Of a stretch of 64,000 bases of DNA, positions 7,475 through 15,983 are shown in pieces. Both the position numbers and the translations under genes were made by a program. Positions within the stretch are counted from its first letter, which is position 1, and every line of letters begins with the position of its first letter. The notes beneath the pieces were generated by a model. It was given only the letters and a program-made list of their open reading frames with translations. It had not been told where the DNA came from and ran no database searches. This DNA comes from Bacteroidaceae bacterium (GTDB lineage Bacteria; Bacteroidota; Bacteroidia; Bacteroidales; Bacteroidaceae). The stretch lies in contig JAGCFO010000009.1 in the NCBI GenBank assembly GCA_017650105.1, positions 124,001 to 188,000 on the forward strand. Direction: 5' to 3'.

Positions 7475-9427
7475 TTACCACTGGCCTTTTTGCTCTTCCA
7501 CTTCGGCTTTGACTGCATTGCCGAATTCGGCTATGCTCATCTGGCCCAAGTCTCCGTTTCCGCCCTGACGACGAACGCTCACGATGCCTTCGGCTTGCTC
7601 TTTATCTCCCACAACAAGCATGTAGGGAATATGCTTCACCTCGTTGTCGCGGATCTTTCGTCCCACTTTCTCATTACGGTCGTCCACGATAGCGCGGATA
7701 TCGTATTTCTCCAGTTCGGCCTTCACTTGCTGAGCATACTCGTTGAAGCGCTCGCTCACGGGAAGGATGGCAACCTGGTCGGGAGTGAGCCACAGCGGGA
7801 ACTTTCCTCCCGTATGCTCGACAAGAACTGCCACGAAGCGTTCCATTGAGCCGAAGGGCGCGCGGTGAATCATCACGGGACGATGCTTCTCCCCATCGCT
7901 GCCAGTATATTCCAGTTGGAACCGTTCGGGCAAGTTATAGTCTACCTGAATGGTGCCCAGCTGCCAGCGACGTCCGATTGCATCCTTCACCATAAAGTCG
8001 AGCTTGGGCCCGTAGAAAGCAGCCTCGCCGTATTCGATACGTGCCTTCAGCCCTTTCTCGTTGCAGGCGTCGATGATGTTCTGCTCGGCAGTAGCCCACA
8101 GCTCGTCGCTGCCCACGTACTTCTCATGATCGTTAGGATCTCGGAGACTGATTTGTGCTTCGTAGTTGTCGAAGTTGAGAGCCTTGAAGATAATGTCGAT
8201 GATATCCATCACGCGACAGAATTCGTCCTTCACCTGATCGGGACGGCAGAAGATGTGTGCATCATCTTGAGTGAAAGAGCGCACGCGGGTAAGTCCGTGC
8301 AGCTCGCCGCTTTGCTCATAGCGATATACGGTACCGAACTCAGCAAGGCGCAAGGGCAGATCCTTGTAGCTGCGAGGCGTATATTTGTAAATCATGCAAT
8401 GATGCGGGCAGTTCATCGGCTTCAGCAGATACACTTCTCCTTCTTCGGGCGTGGTGATAGGCTGGAAGCTGTCTTTCCCGTAGTGATCCCAATGCCCGCT
8501 GGTGACGTAGAGGTTCTTGTTGCCGATATGCGGAGTGATGACTTGCTGATAGCCGAAGCGCTTCTGAATGCTCTTGAGGGCGTCTTCCAGACGGAGACGG
8601 AGGGCTGTTCCCTTCGGCAGCCAGATGGGAAGTCCCTTGCCTACCATTTCGGAGAACATGTAGAGTTCCATCTCGCGCCCGATTTTCCTATGGTCGCGCT
8701 TCTTGGCTTCCTCAAGCAGGACGAGGTAGTCGTCGAGCATCTTCTTCTTCGGGAAGGTGATGCCGTAGATACGAGTCATCATCTTGCGGTGTTCATCGCC
8801 GCGCCAGTAGGCTCCCGCTACGGAGAGCAGCTTTATTGCCTTGATGGGGGCTGTCGTGAGGAGGTGCGGTCCGCGGCAAAGGTCGGTGAAGGCTCCTTGC
8901 GTGTAGGTAGTGATGTGTCCGTCCTCCAGTTCGCTGATAAGTTCGCACTTATAGGTCTCTCCTCTGTCGCCGAACTTCTTCAGCGCGTTCTGCTTCGAGA
9001 TATCGTTGCGTACCACGGGCTCGCCCTTCTTCACCAGTTCGTACATCTTCTTCTCGATGGCGTCGAGGTCGCTCTCCTTTATCTGTACGCCCTCGCCCGG
9101 GTCCACATCGTAGTAGAAACCGTTCTCGATGGCTGGGCCGATGCCGAATTGGATGTTCGGATAGATTTCCTGCAGGGCTTCGGCCAGCAGGTGGGCACTC
9201 GTGTGCCAGAAGGTGTGCTTGGCCTCATCGTCTTCCCACTTGTGGAGCTTGATTGTGGCGTCGACGTCGATGGGACGGTTCAGTTCCACAATCTCTCCGT
9301 TCACGCTGCATGCCAACACTTCCTGTGCCAGTCGCTGACTCAGGCTCTCAGCTATCTGAAGGCCTGTCACCCCCGACGGATACTCCCTTACGGAGCCGTC
9401 AGGAAAAGTTATTTTCACCATTGCCAT
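7475..9427 (-). CDS. thrS: Threonyl-tRNA synthetase
   Basis: 650 residues, the full family length. Order: TGS domain (1-65), editing domain with the [11 protein letters not shown] motif (~75-225), class II catalytic core with motif 2 ([27 protein letters not shown]), the zinc-site Cys in [11 protein letters not shown], and the C-terminal anticodon-binding domain ([14 protein letters not shown] onwards). It charges tRNA-Thr. Start taken at [17 protein letters not shown] two codons later fits homologs equally well. It has its own promoter, and lies 145 bp before infC. Confidence 0.98.
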   Translation of the reverse strand: MAMVKITFPDGSVREYPSGVTGLQIAESLSQRLAQEVLACSVNGEIVELNRPIDVDATIKLHKWEDDEAKHTFWHTSAHLLAEALQEIYPNIQFGIGPAIENGFYYDVDPGEGVQIKESDLDAIEKKMYELVKKGEPVVRNDISKQNALKKFGDRGETYKCELISELEDGHITTYTQGAFTDLCRGPHLLTTAPIKAIKLLSVAGAYWRGDEHRKMMTRIYGITFPKKKMLDDYLVLLEEAKKRDHRKIGREMELYMFSEMVGKGLPIWLPKGTALRLRLEDALKSIQKRFGYQQVITPHIGNKNLYVTSGHWDHYGKDSFQPITTPEEGEVYLLKPMNCPHHCMIYKYTPRSYKDLPLRLAEFGTVYRYEQSGELHGLTRVRSFTQDDAHIFCRPDQVKDEFCRVMDIIDIIFKALNFDNYEAQISLRDPNDHEKYVGSDELWATAEQNIIDACNEKGLKARIEYGEAAFYGPKLDFMVKDAIGRRWQLGTIQVDYNLPERFQLEYTGSDGEKHRPVMIHRAPFGSMERFVAVLVEHTGGKFPLWLTPDQVAILPVSERFNEYAQQVKAELEKYDIRAIVDDRNEKVGRKIRDNEVKHIPYMLVVGDKEQAEGIVSVRRQGGNGDLGQMSIAEFGNAVKAEVEEQKGQW

Positions 9428-9471
9428 ACTTATTTTTTTGTTAGTTTTTTCCGGAATTGCAAATTTGGGCG

Positions 9472-9502
9472 CAAAGTTACCTCTTTTATTTTATTGTCGC
9501 AA
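9472..9502 (-). promoter_or_regulatory. Promoter of thrS
   Basis: On the minus strand TTG (9500-9502), 20 bp, TAACTTTG (9472-9479), about 45 bp before the start codon. Confidence 0.75.
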
Positions 9503-9560
9503 TTTTAATGGGAAAAAGTTTCTCGCTTCTTTCTTCATACCGTCTTTTGAAGAAGGGAAC

Positions 9561-9675
9561 CGATTTTTTTCTCAAAGAAAAAATGATTATTCCTTCTTGG
9601 GAGAACCATTATTCCTTCTTGGGAGAAGTTCTCCCAAAGGCTCGATAATTTGTGGAAATGAAGGAAAAATTCTGC
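9561..9675 (-). repeat. Dispersed intergenic element, copy 1 (inverted relative to 38903-39046)
   Basis: Read on the minus strand this stretch matches 38903-39046 almost base for base: a TTTTTCCTTCATTTCC block, GAGCCTTTGGGAGAA, the perfect palindrome TTGGGAGAA-C-TTCTCCCAA (9619-9637), two tandem TTCTCCCAAGAAGGAATAAT units and a TTTTCTTTGAGAAAAAAA end. It fills the gap between thrS and the TPR gene. No coding potential. Confidence 0.85.
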
Positions 9676-9748
9676 GACAAGAAGGAAACTCGGAAAAAAG
9701 AGAAGGATTCCTCCGCCCTAATCAGCTCAGCATCAGGGGAGAAGAAGT

Positions 9749-11836
9749 TTATTCAGCAAATCGCTTGATGAGATTGTAGGCTCCGTAGAGTCCCAGCTCT
9801 CCTGCCTTGCTCAAGTCGGCTATTCCCTGCCCGTTCTGCCCCGTATAGACGAGCGCCAAGCCGCGATTGTAGTATGCCTCAGCCAGCGAGGGATTGAGCC
9901 GGACGGCTTCGCTGTAGTCGGCGATAGCAGCCTGATAGTCGTTGAGCCGCATGTAGACGTTTGCGCGGTTATAGTAGGCGTACGACAAGTCGGGAGCCAA
10001 GTCTATCACTTTCTCAAGGTCGGCAAGACACTGCTGCCAGGCGGATAGCCCGGGGGCGGTTCTGATAGCCGGCTGGCTCTCGTTCTTTCGCATATCGTGG
10101 GTAAACAATCCGACGTCGTCGTCAACAAAATTGTCTGCCTCCTCCGCATCGATGATTGCCTGCTTCCCTCTAGCCACAGCTCTGTTGAGATAAGCTACCC
10201 ACAGCGAGCCGTCGGTAGCGATAGCGCTGGAAAAATCGGCAATAGCGCTGTTGAAGTCCTGCACGAGATAGAAGTCGAGCCCGCGTATAAACCAATGAAC
10301 GGCAGACTTCTGGTTCTCGGCGAGAGAGGCTGGCAGCTCGTCGTCGGGCACAGACTGCACGATAGCAGTCGTTTGCGTATTGATGTCGGCAAAATGAAAG
10401 TCTATCTGCGTGGAATCCAACGCCTTCTCGGTGGTTGTGAGGATGAGCGGCATAGGAACCTCGCCTCCCTTGTTGAGATTGTCTATGTCGTTGTGGAAAC
10501 GGACGGGTTTCGACACCTCGCTTACTTGCTCGTAGTAAGTCAGAGCAAACATCGGGAGGATTTCGACGTGCACATTGCGGTTTTGCACCTTTCCGCGATA
10601 TTCCGAAGCGAATCCGCTGCCTTCGAGAGCCAGCTCGTCGTCGGCTACCACAAGGCGCTTGTATTTCTTCACGTTGTTGTCCGATTTTCGGCGCACCATC
10701 ACGGAGTCTTCCTCCTCGTCATCCCTCTCAGCCACATTGCCGTTTCCGCCAAAGTCGCCCAGCTGCGCCCTCAGGAGGACCAGACGGTCTTCTTCAGCAA
10801 GACGCAGGCGCCCGAGTTTCTCGCGAACCTCAGCTCGGCATTGATAGCCGTAGAGGAACTTGGGGAACTGGTTCAGCACATCGGTGAAATCCAGCTCTGC
10901 TCCTTCGTAGTCGCCCACTTGAGCACGCAACAAGCCTCGATTGAAATGGGCGATATAGTTCTCAGGCTCCTGCTCGATGACAAAGTCAAAGTCCTCGATA
11001 GCACGGTTGTCGTCGCCCACCTGGGCTCGGAGAAGCCCTCGGTTATAGTGCCCCAGGAAACTGTTAGGGTTCAGCTCGATAGCCAAATCGTAGTCGGACA
11101 TAGCGCCTCGCAAGTTCGACTGATTGGCTCGGGCAAGCGCCCTGTTGACATAGCAATTCGACGAGGGATGCAGGCGGATAGAATAGGTAAGGTCTTCCTC
11201 CGCCTCAGCATAACGTCCCTGCTCCAAATAGAGGATAGCACGCATGGAGTAGACATCAGGGTCGTACTTGTCGATTGACAGGCTCTCGCTGATGTCGCGC
11301 ATTGCCGCAACGGTGTCTTTCTGCTGCACGCGAACCTGCGCCCTCATGACAAGAGCCGGCGTGTAGGAGGGAGCGATGCGTCGCAGGGTATCCAGCACGC
11401 CTACTGCCTCGTCGAGCCTGTCGGTATGCCCGTAGCAGAGTGCCAGATTGTGCCAAAGCCCTTTTGCCTCAGGCTCCAGCTTGAGTGCCTCCCGATAGTC
11501 GGCTATTGCCTCATCGAAAAGCCCCAGACGCATACGATTGAGGGCACGAAGCTCGTAGCAATCGGAGACGAAAGGGTTCCGCTCGACGGCTTGAGAACAG
11601 TCCTGCTCACTTCCCAGGTAATCGTCAAGATAGAACTTGGCAAGCCCACGGAAGAAGTAGGGCTCATAGAGATAAGGTTTGGCGTTGATGACTTGATTGA
11701 AATACTGAATGGAGAGAACGTAGTCTTTGAAGTACAGCGCGTTGCGCCCAACCATCATCATATGGTCGGTATTGATTTGTGCATGAGCGAAGAGAGCAGC
11801 AAGCACAAAGCACGCTGTACAGACCGTTCGTCTCAC
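9749..11836 (-). CDS. Secreted tetratricopeptide-repeat protein
   Basis: 695 residues from a GTG that overlaps the def stop codon by four bases (GTGA). This start gives a proper signal peptide (MRRTVCTACFVLAALFAHAQ); upstream in-frame starts would lie inside def. About nine N-terminal TPR units (residues ~20-340; e.g. HYNRGLLRAQVGD and HFNRGLLRAQVGD are near-identical neighbours), a charged linker (~345-500), then about four C-terminal TPR units ending AEAYYNRGLALVYTGQNGQG. It is probably a periplasmic or outer-membrane-attached scaffold. Cotranscribed with ruvX and def. Confidence 0.85.
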   Translation of the reverse strand: MRRTVCTACFVLAALFAHAQINTDHMMMVGRNALYFKDYVLSIQYFNQVINAKPYLYEPYFFRGLAKFYLDDYLGSEQDCSQAVERNPFVSDCYELRALNRMRLGLFDEAIADYREALKLEPEAKGLWHNLALCYGHTDRLDEAVGVLDTLRRIAPSYTPALVMRAQVRVQQKDTVAAMRDISESLSIDKYDPDVYSMRAILYLEQGRYAEAEEDLTYSIRLHPSSNCYVNRALARANQSNLRGAMSDYDLAIELNPNSFLGHYNRGLLRAQVGDDNRAIEDFDFVIEQEPENYIAHFNRGLLRAQVGDYEGAELDFTDVLNQFPKFLYGYQCRAEVREKLGRLRLAEEDRLVLLRAQLGDFGGNGNVAERDDEEEDSVMVRRKSDNNVKKYKRLVVADDELALEGSGFASEYRGKVQNRNVHVEILPMFALTYYEQVSEVSKPVRFHNDIDNLNKGGEVPMPLILTTTEKALDSTQIDFHFADINTQTTAIVQSVPDDELPASLAENQKSAVHWFIRGLDFYLVQDFNSAIADFSSAIATDGSLWVAYLNRAVARGKQAIIDAEEADNFVDDDVGLFTHDMRKNESQPAIRTAPGLSAWQQCLADLEKVIDLAPDLSYAYYNRANVYMRLNDYQAAIADYSEAVRLNPSLAEAYYNRGLALVYTGQNGQGIADLSKAGELGLYGAYNLIKRFAE

Positions 11837-12390
11837 TTGCGGAAGGGTTTGACTTTGTATTCGCAGCGCACCTTGCCGGCAATCAGAGCGTTGAGCTTGC
11901 TCTTGTTCATCTGACGCCGCAGAGGAGAAAGATGGTCGATAAACATGTGCCCGTCGAGATGGTCGAACTCGTGCTGCATGACGCGAGCCAGATATCCCTC
12001 CACCCACTCGTCGTGCTCCACAAACTGCTCATCGCAATAGCGCACATGAACACGATTGGGGCGAGCCACTCGCTCGTGAATGCCCGGAAGGCTCAGGCAG
12101 CCCTCTTCCATATTCTCTTCCTCTCCATCGGTGTCGAGAACGTGGGCGTTGATGTAAACTTTGCGGAAGTCAGAGAACTCGGGTAGGTCGTCTGCCAATG
12201 GGCGCAAGTCAATGATGACTAGACGAATGGGAAGCCCAATCTGCGGAGCAGCAAGCCCCACTCCGTCGGCATGTACAAGCGTCTCGCACATATCCTCTAT
12301 CAACTTTGGGAGCTCGGGATAGTCGGGAGTAATGTCTTCAGCCACTTTTCGCAACACGGGCTGACCGTAAGTGTAAATGGGTAGTATCAT
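11833..12390 (-). CDS. def: Peptide deformylase
   Basis: 185 residues, usual length. All three family motifs are present: GVGLAAPQIGLPIR, EEGCLSLPG and QHEFDHLDGHMF; the Cys and the two His bind the catalytic metal and the Glu is the general base. It removes the N-formyl group from nascent proteins. It lies 15 bp after ruvX and overlaps the start of the TPR gene. Confidence 0.97.
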   Translation of the reverse strand: MILPIYTYGQPVLRKVAEDITPDYPELPKLIEDMCETLVHADGVGLAAPQIGLPIRLVIIDLRPLADDLPEFSDFRKVYINAHVLDTDGEEENMEEGCLSLPGIHERVARPNRVHVRYCDEQFVEHDEWVEGYLARVMQHEFDHLDGHMFIDHLSPLRRQMNKSKLNALIAGKVRCEYKVKPFRK

Positions 12391-12405
12391 AACGTAAACT
12401 TTTTT

Positions 12406-12831
12406 TCAAACTTGTCTGATTCGGCACGACTGCATATAGCTCTGCAAGATGATGCAGGCGCTGATTTCGTCGACGAGAGCCTTGTTTTGGCGCGCCTTCT
12501 TCCTGAGCCCTCCTTCCAGCATTGCCTTGTGAGCCAGCACAGAGGTGAATCGCTCGTCGTAGAGCTCTACGGGGATAGAGGGGAAAATCTTGCGAAGGCG
12601 GTTCACAAAAGGCGTCACGCGCTTCATGTTCTCCGAGTCGCTACCATCGTTCTGCAAAGACTTGCCGACAATGATGCGCTCCACCTCCTCGCGACTGACA
12701 TAGTCGGTGAGAAATGCCTCCAGAGCAGGAGTCTCCACCGTTGTCAGCCCGTTTGCGATTATCTGCAGGGGGTCGGTCACAGCCAATCCCGTGCGTTTCT
12801 TGCCGTAGTCAATAGCTAATATTCTTGCCAT
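12406..12831 (-). CDS. ruvX: RuvX/YqgF-family putative pre-16S rRNA nuclease
   Basis: 141 residues from MARILAIDYGKKRTGLAVTD, where the first catalytic Asp sits in an RNase H-like fold; the second motif is VELYDERFTS and the third VDEISACIILQSYM. Family members process the 5' end of 16S rRNA or act as Holliday-junction resolvases. A longer in-frame start (43 more residues) was rejected as basic, low-complexity sequence. First gene of ruvX-def-TPR. Confidence 0.92.
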   Translation of the reverse strand: MARILAIDYGKKRTGLAVTDPLQIIANGLTTVETPALEAFLTDYVSREEVERIIVGKSLQNDGSDSENMKRVTPFVNRLRKIFPSIPVELYDERFTSVLAHKAMLEGGLRKKARQNKALVDEISACIILQSYMQSCRIRQV

Positions 12832-12840
12832 ATCAGAGTG

Positions 12841-12848
12841 CAAAGATA
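12841..12848 (-). promoter_or_regulatory. -7 box of the ruvX operon
   Basis: TATCTTTG on the minus strand ends only 9 bases before the ruvX ATG, so the transcript would have almost no leader. No clear TTG at the -33 position. Confidence 0.45.
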
Positions 12849-13020
12849 GGCATTTTCTTGACACGCCCTTCGGGATATCTGCTAAAAAACCAAAAATTGG
12901 TATCAGAAACCTCAAAAACCTCTCGCGACGCAGCCGAAGGAAGAGCGTGGAAACGAACACGACGCTCTCGAATCGTTCCTTTCCCGCGCAAGCCTTTACC
13001 GCTTTTAATTAAGAGCGTCA

Positions 13021-13098
13021 GATGAAGAAAGCATACGCTTTTTTCGAGAACACATATCGCGAGATTTGTTCTCCATATCGCGAGATGAAGAACGCATA
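13021..13098. repeat. GGAGAA/TATCGCGAGAT dispersed repeat, copy a
   Basis: Two tandem modules: GCATACG...CGAGAACACATATCGCGAGAT then TTGTTCTCCATATCGCGAGATGAAGAA. The same blocks recur at 15703-15804, 44479-44573 and (inverted) 49661-49756. A reading frame starting here runs into the secreted-protein gene, but it crosses the promoter at 13378 and is not believed. Confidence 0.75.
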
Positions 13099-13144
13099 TT
13101 TAAAAATGTACCCTCGGCTCGGAAGCGGAAAGAAAGCGCCGACG

Positions 13145-13288
13145 TCAACCGTACTTGACGGTGATGAAGACATACACGCCTACCACTATTGCCAAAAGCA
13201 ACAGCCACACCCAGATGGGGAATCCGTTGAAACGACGACGCGGCTTCTCAATCTCTATTCTTTTCTCTTGACCTTTCTCTTTTTCCAT
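13145..13288 (-). CDS. Small single-span membrane protein
   Basis: 47 residues from MEKEKGQEKR: a charged N-terminus (RIEIEKPRRRF), then a single transmembrane helix FPIWVWLLLLAIVVGVYVFI and a short KYG tail. The layout (positive residues before the helix) predicts the N-terminus in the cytoplasm. A TATCTTTA box lies 20-25 bp upstream. Codon use and the clean helix argue for a real gene, but no family is assigned. Confidence 0.55.
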   Translation of the reverse strand: MEKEKGQEKRIEIEKPRRRFNGFPIWVWLLLLAIVVGVYVFITVKYG

Positions 13289-13377
13289 TGCTCTGTGTTT
13301 TATTGCCGTAAAGATAGGGCAAAAAGACGACACCGCAAAAAAAAGCGAATAAATTTTTTCTTTCCACCAACTTGCAT

Positions 13378-13385
13378 TATCTTTG
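13378..13385 (+). promoter_or_regulatory. -7 box of the secreted OB-like repeat protein
   Basis: TATCTTTG, 38 bp before the ATG at 13424. The -33 region is a T-rich run without a clean TTG. It rules out the longer frame beginning at 13022. Confidence 0.6.
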
Positions 13386-13423
13386 TACCAATTTACGAGA
13401 ATAACAAAAAAACGATATCTCCT

Positions 13424-15589
13424 ATGAAAATTTCTACTCTATTCAAAAGAACATTTCTTACGTTTGCCCTTCTGGCTACCACTTTCGCAGCTACAAATGC
13501 GTCTACTATCGCTGAACTTCTCAGCAGCGGAGCCGGAGCAAACAAGTCGACAAGCGGAACCATCGTGGAGACCTACGCGCGCGGGTTCCTTCTCTATGAT
13601 GGTACAGGATACATACTGACCTACCTCGGCAGCACACATGAATACGTGAAGGGTGACCAGGTGACCATCAGCGGAACAACCAGCACCTACGCCGGGATGC
13701 TTCAGTTCACCAATAGTCCCAAACCTACTATCACAAAGACTGGTACCACTACCGTCACAGACCCCACTCCGCAGACACTCACAGGAGCAGACATGGACGC
13801 CCTGCTGGGTACCAGCACCGTGAAGTACGTCAAATACACGGGTACGCTTAACATCAACGGCAACTATTACAACGTTGAAAACATCGAAGGAGCCACCAAG
13901 GCCATAGGAAGCATCTCCTATCCCAACACAGGAATGGTAAACGCTTCGCTCCACCAGAAGAAAATCACCGTCACAGGCTATTTCATCGGTACAAGTAGCA
14001 GCAAGTACTTCAACACGATGGCTACCAAAGTGGAAGGAGAAGAAGGTGGCGAAACGCCTGTTGAGACGAGCAAGATCGGCGACCTGGTAGCCAAGCAGTT
14101 TGCCGGGCATTGCAAGGTGGAGGCAACCCTCGTTGCCACCTATGCGCGCGGATTCCTTGTATCAGACGGCACGGGGCGCATCCTTGTCTACACAGGAGCA
14201 GCGTCGGAATATGCCGTTGGGGACAAGCTCACCATCGACGGCTTCACGTCGGAGTACGCAGGGATGATTCAGTTCGGCTCCTCGGCTGAAATCACCAAGA
14301 CAGGAAGCACTACCGTCAGCGAACCTTCCCTTGAGTTCAGCGAAAGAGATATGGACGACATGCTTGGCACTAAAACCGTGCAATACGGGCAATATACCGG
14401 CACGCTCTCCATCAGCGGCAACTACTACAACGTCACTATCCCCGACTGCCAGACAGCCATCGGCAGCATCTCCTACCCCAACGACGGACTCGTAGATGCC
14501 AGCTGGGACGGAAACGAGGTAACCGTGAAGGGCTACTTCATCGGCACCAACAGCGAGAAGTACTTCAACACGATGGCAACGTCCGTTTCCGTCAAAGGCG
14601 AAGTGGTCGACATCTCCAACACGAAGGACAATCCTTATTCCGTAGCTGAGGCACGCTACCTTATCGATCAGGGAAAGGGGCTTGCACAGAAAGTCTACGT
14701 GAAGGGCATCGTAGCAAAGACAGGCAAGTTCAACGAAAGCTACGGCGACTACAGCTTCTACCTCTACGATGAGGCAGGCTCCGCCGACAGCCTCTACAGC
14801 TTCCAAACCAAGTACATCGACGATGCCAAGTTCGTCTCCAGCGAGCAAGTGGCAGAAGGCGACGAGGTAATCATCTACGGCAATCTCACGCTTTACAACA
14901 ACACCACCTACGAGATGACTCCCTCCACCCTCGTCTCCACAACTAACACATGGACCTACACCGAGCCAACATATCCCCCCGATATACAGAACACCTCTTT
15001 TGAGGAGTGGGAAGACGGCGTACCCGTAGGCTGGATGAGTGTGGCATCGAGCAGCGCCGACTACATCTCGCAAAGCACCGATGCCTATTTTGATAACTAC
15101 AGTGTTGCCCTTGCAAGTGACCCGAAGGGTTCAACCAACTACCGCTTCGCCTCCGAAATTGTTCATATAGGAACTGGATGGATAAGTTTTAACGTTCATC
15201 TAAAGAGTCCTGACGAGACACCTGCCCAGTTCCGGTTGGGCTACGCTATCGTCACACAAGGCAAGATAGCCAGCTCCAGCGATTATAAGTATCCGGAACC
15301 AGTCGCCCCTGTAACAAAAGAATGGAATTCGTACTATATTGACATAAACTTTGAAGAGGAGACAGACGTATGCTTTATCGTCATGAACAGCAAAAATAGC
15401 AAAGGCGCAACTCTTCTCATAGATGGTGCCACTCTATGCGATCCTATAATTCATGGTGTCGGAACCATCACTCCCGATACCGAGAAGCCCATCTACTTCG
15501 ACCTTACGGGCAAGCAGGTACTCTCGCCAAAGAACGGGCTCTACATTAAGCAGACGGGCACGAAGGTAACGAAAGTATTTATTCGCTAA
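13424..15589 (+). CDS. Secreted protein with tandem OB-fold-like repeats and T9SS-like tail
   Basis: 721 residues. Signal peptide MKISTLFKRTFLTFALLATTFA. Two repeats of about 180 residues follow (roughly 26-205 and 210-395), sharing the blocks ETYARGFLLYDGTGYIL / ATYARGFLVSDGTGRIL, STYAGMLQF / SEYAGMIQF, ISYPNTGMV / ISYPNDGLV and GYFIGT(S/N)S-KYFNTMAT. A third OB-like domain (~400-510, KVYVKGIVAKTGKFNESYGDYSFYL) and a carbohydrate-binding-like beta-sandwich (~525-665, NTSFEEWEDGVPVGWM) come next. The chain ends in YFDLTGKQVLSPKNGLYIK..KVFIR, a T9SS-type sorting segment. Ligand unknown; surface role in nucleic acid or glycan binding is only an inference from folds. Confidence 0.8.
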   Translation: MKISTLFKRTFLTFALLATTFAATNASTIAELLSSGAGANKSTSGTIVETYARGFLLYDGTGYILTYLGSTHEYVKGDQVTISGTTSTYAGMLQFTNSPKPTITKTGTTTVTDPTPQTLTGADMDALLGTSTVKYVKYTGTLNINGNYYNVENIEGATKAIGSISYPNTGMVNASLHQKKITVTGYFIGTSSSKYFNTMATKVEGEEGGETPVETSKIGDLVAKQFAGHCKVEATLVATYARGFLVSDGTGRILVYTGAASEYAVGDKLTIDGFTSEYAGMIQFGSSAEITKTGSTTVSEPSLEFSERDMDDMLGTKTVQYGQYTGTLSISGNYYNVTIPDCQTAIGSISYPNDGLVDASWDGNEVTVKGYFIGTNSEKYFNTMATSVSVKGEVVDISNTKDNPYSVAEARYLIDQGKGLAQKVYVKGIVAKTGKFNESYGDYSFYLYDEAGSADSLYSFQTKYIDDAKFVSSEQVAEGDEVIIYGNLTLYNNTTYEMTPSTLVSTTNTWTYTEPTYPPDIQNTSFEEWEDGVPVGWMSVASSSADYISQSTDAYFDNYSVALASDPKGSTNYRFASEIVHIGTGWISFNVHLKSPDETPAQFRLGYAIVTQGKIASSSDYKYPEPVAPVTKEWNSYYIDINFEEETDVCFIVMNSKNSKGATLLIDGATLCDPIIHGVGTITPDTEKPIYFDLTGKQVLSPKNGLYIKQTGTKVTKVFIR

Positions 15590-15607
15590 CCCATTGCTAA
15601 CGAGAAC

Positions 15608-15642
15608 AAAACGGGCGCTTTCCTTCAGGAGGCGCCCGTTTT
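15608..15642 (+). terminator. Terminator after the OB-like repeat protein
   Basis: Perfect 11-bp stem AAAACGGGCGC / GCGCCCGTTTT, 18 bp past the stop codon. Confidence 0.8.
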
Positions 15643-15702
15643 ACGTCAACAAAAGCTAAAGGGAAAACAAAGTCGTGAGAAAAAGTATTGCTCTTACAGA
15701 AA

Positions 15703-15804
15703 TATGAAGAAGGAAAAAAAGATTATCGAGAAGGGAAAAATATTTTTGGAGAACAAATATCGCGAGATGAAGAAGGAAACGCGCGAGATGAAGAAGGGAA
15801 AATA
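15703..15804. repeat. GGAGAA/TATCGCGAGAT dispersed repeat, copy b
   Basis: Runs of ATGAAGAAGG-AAAAA, ATCGAGAAGGG-AAAAATATTTTT, GGAGAACAAATATCGCGAGA and two ATGAAGAAGG units. It matches copies at 13021, 44479 and 49661. The gap 15643-15983 otherwise holds only the next promoter; a 70-residue frame here is the repeat translated. Confidence 0.75.
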
Positions 15805-15913
15805 ATAAGTCCTCAAAAACCCATCTCCGACATCGAAAGGAAGCCTTACGGGAATCAAAATCAGAAGGGGAACGAAGAAGATGAAATCTTTTTAAATTAA
15901 TAAGGAAGAACTA

Positions 15914-15944
15914 TTGCAGAATACAAAAATAACAGCTACCTTTG
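15914..15944 (+). promoter_or_regulatory. Promoter of the carboxyltransferase gene
   Basis: TTG (15914-15916), 20 bp, TACCTTTG (15937-15944), 40 bp before the start codon. Confidence 0.8.
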
Positions 15945-15983
15945 CGTGCTAAAAAAGCGAACCATCAACTAAAATCATACTCT

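Noticed and set aside
7865..9508. 547-residue plus-strand frame opposite thrS
   Set aside because: It is the antisense shadow of a certain thrS gene, with shadow-type composition and no domain.
9749..12007. Longer TPR protein starting at 12007 inside def
   Set aside because: The first 57 residues are the shifted frame of def and lack a signal peptide; GTG at 11836 gives a clean one.
13022..13423. 134-residue extension of the OB-like repeat protein
   Set aside because: It passes through a repeat copy, an opposite-strand small gene and the -7 box at 13378; the signal peptide starts at 13424.
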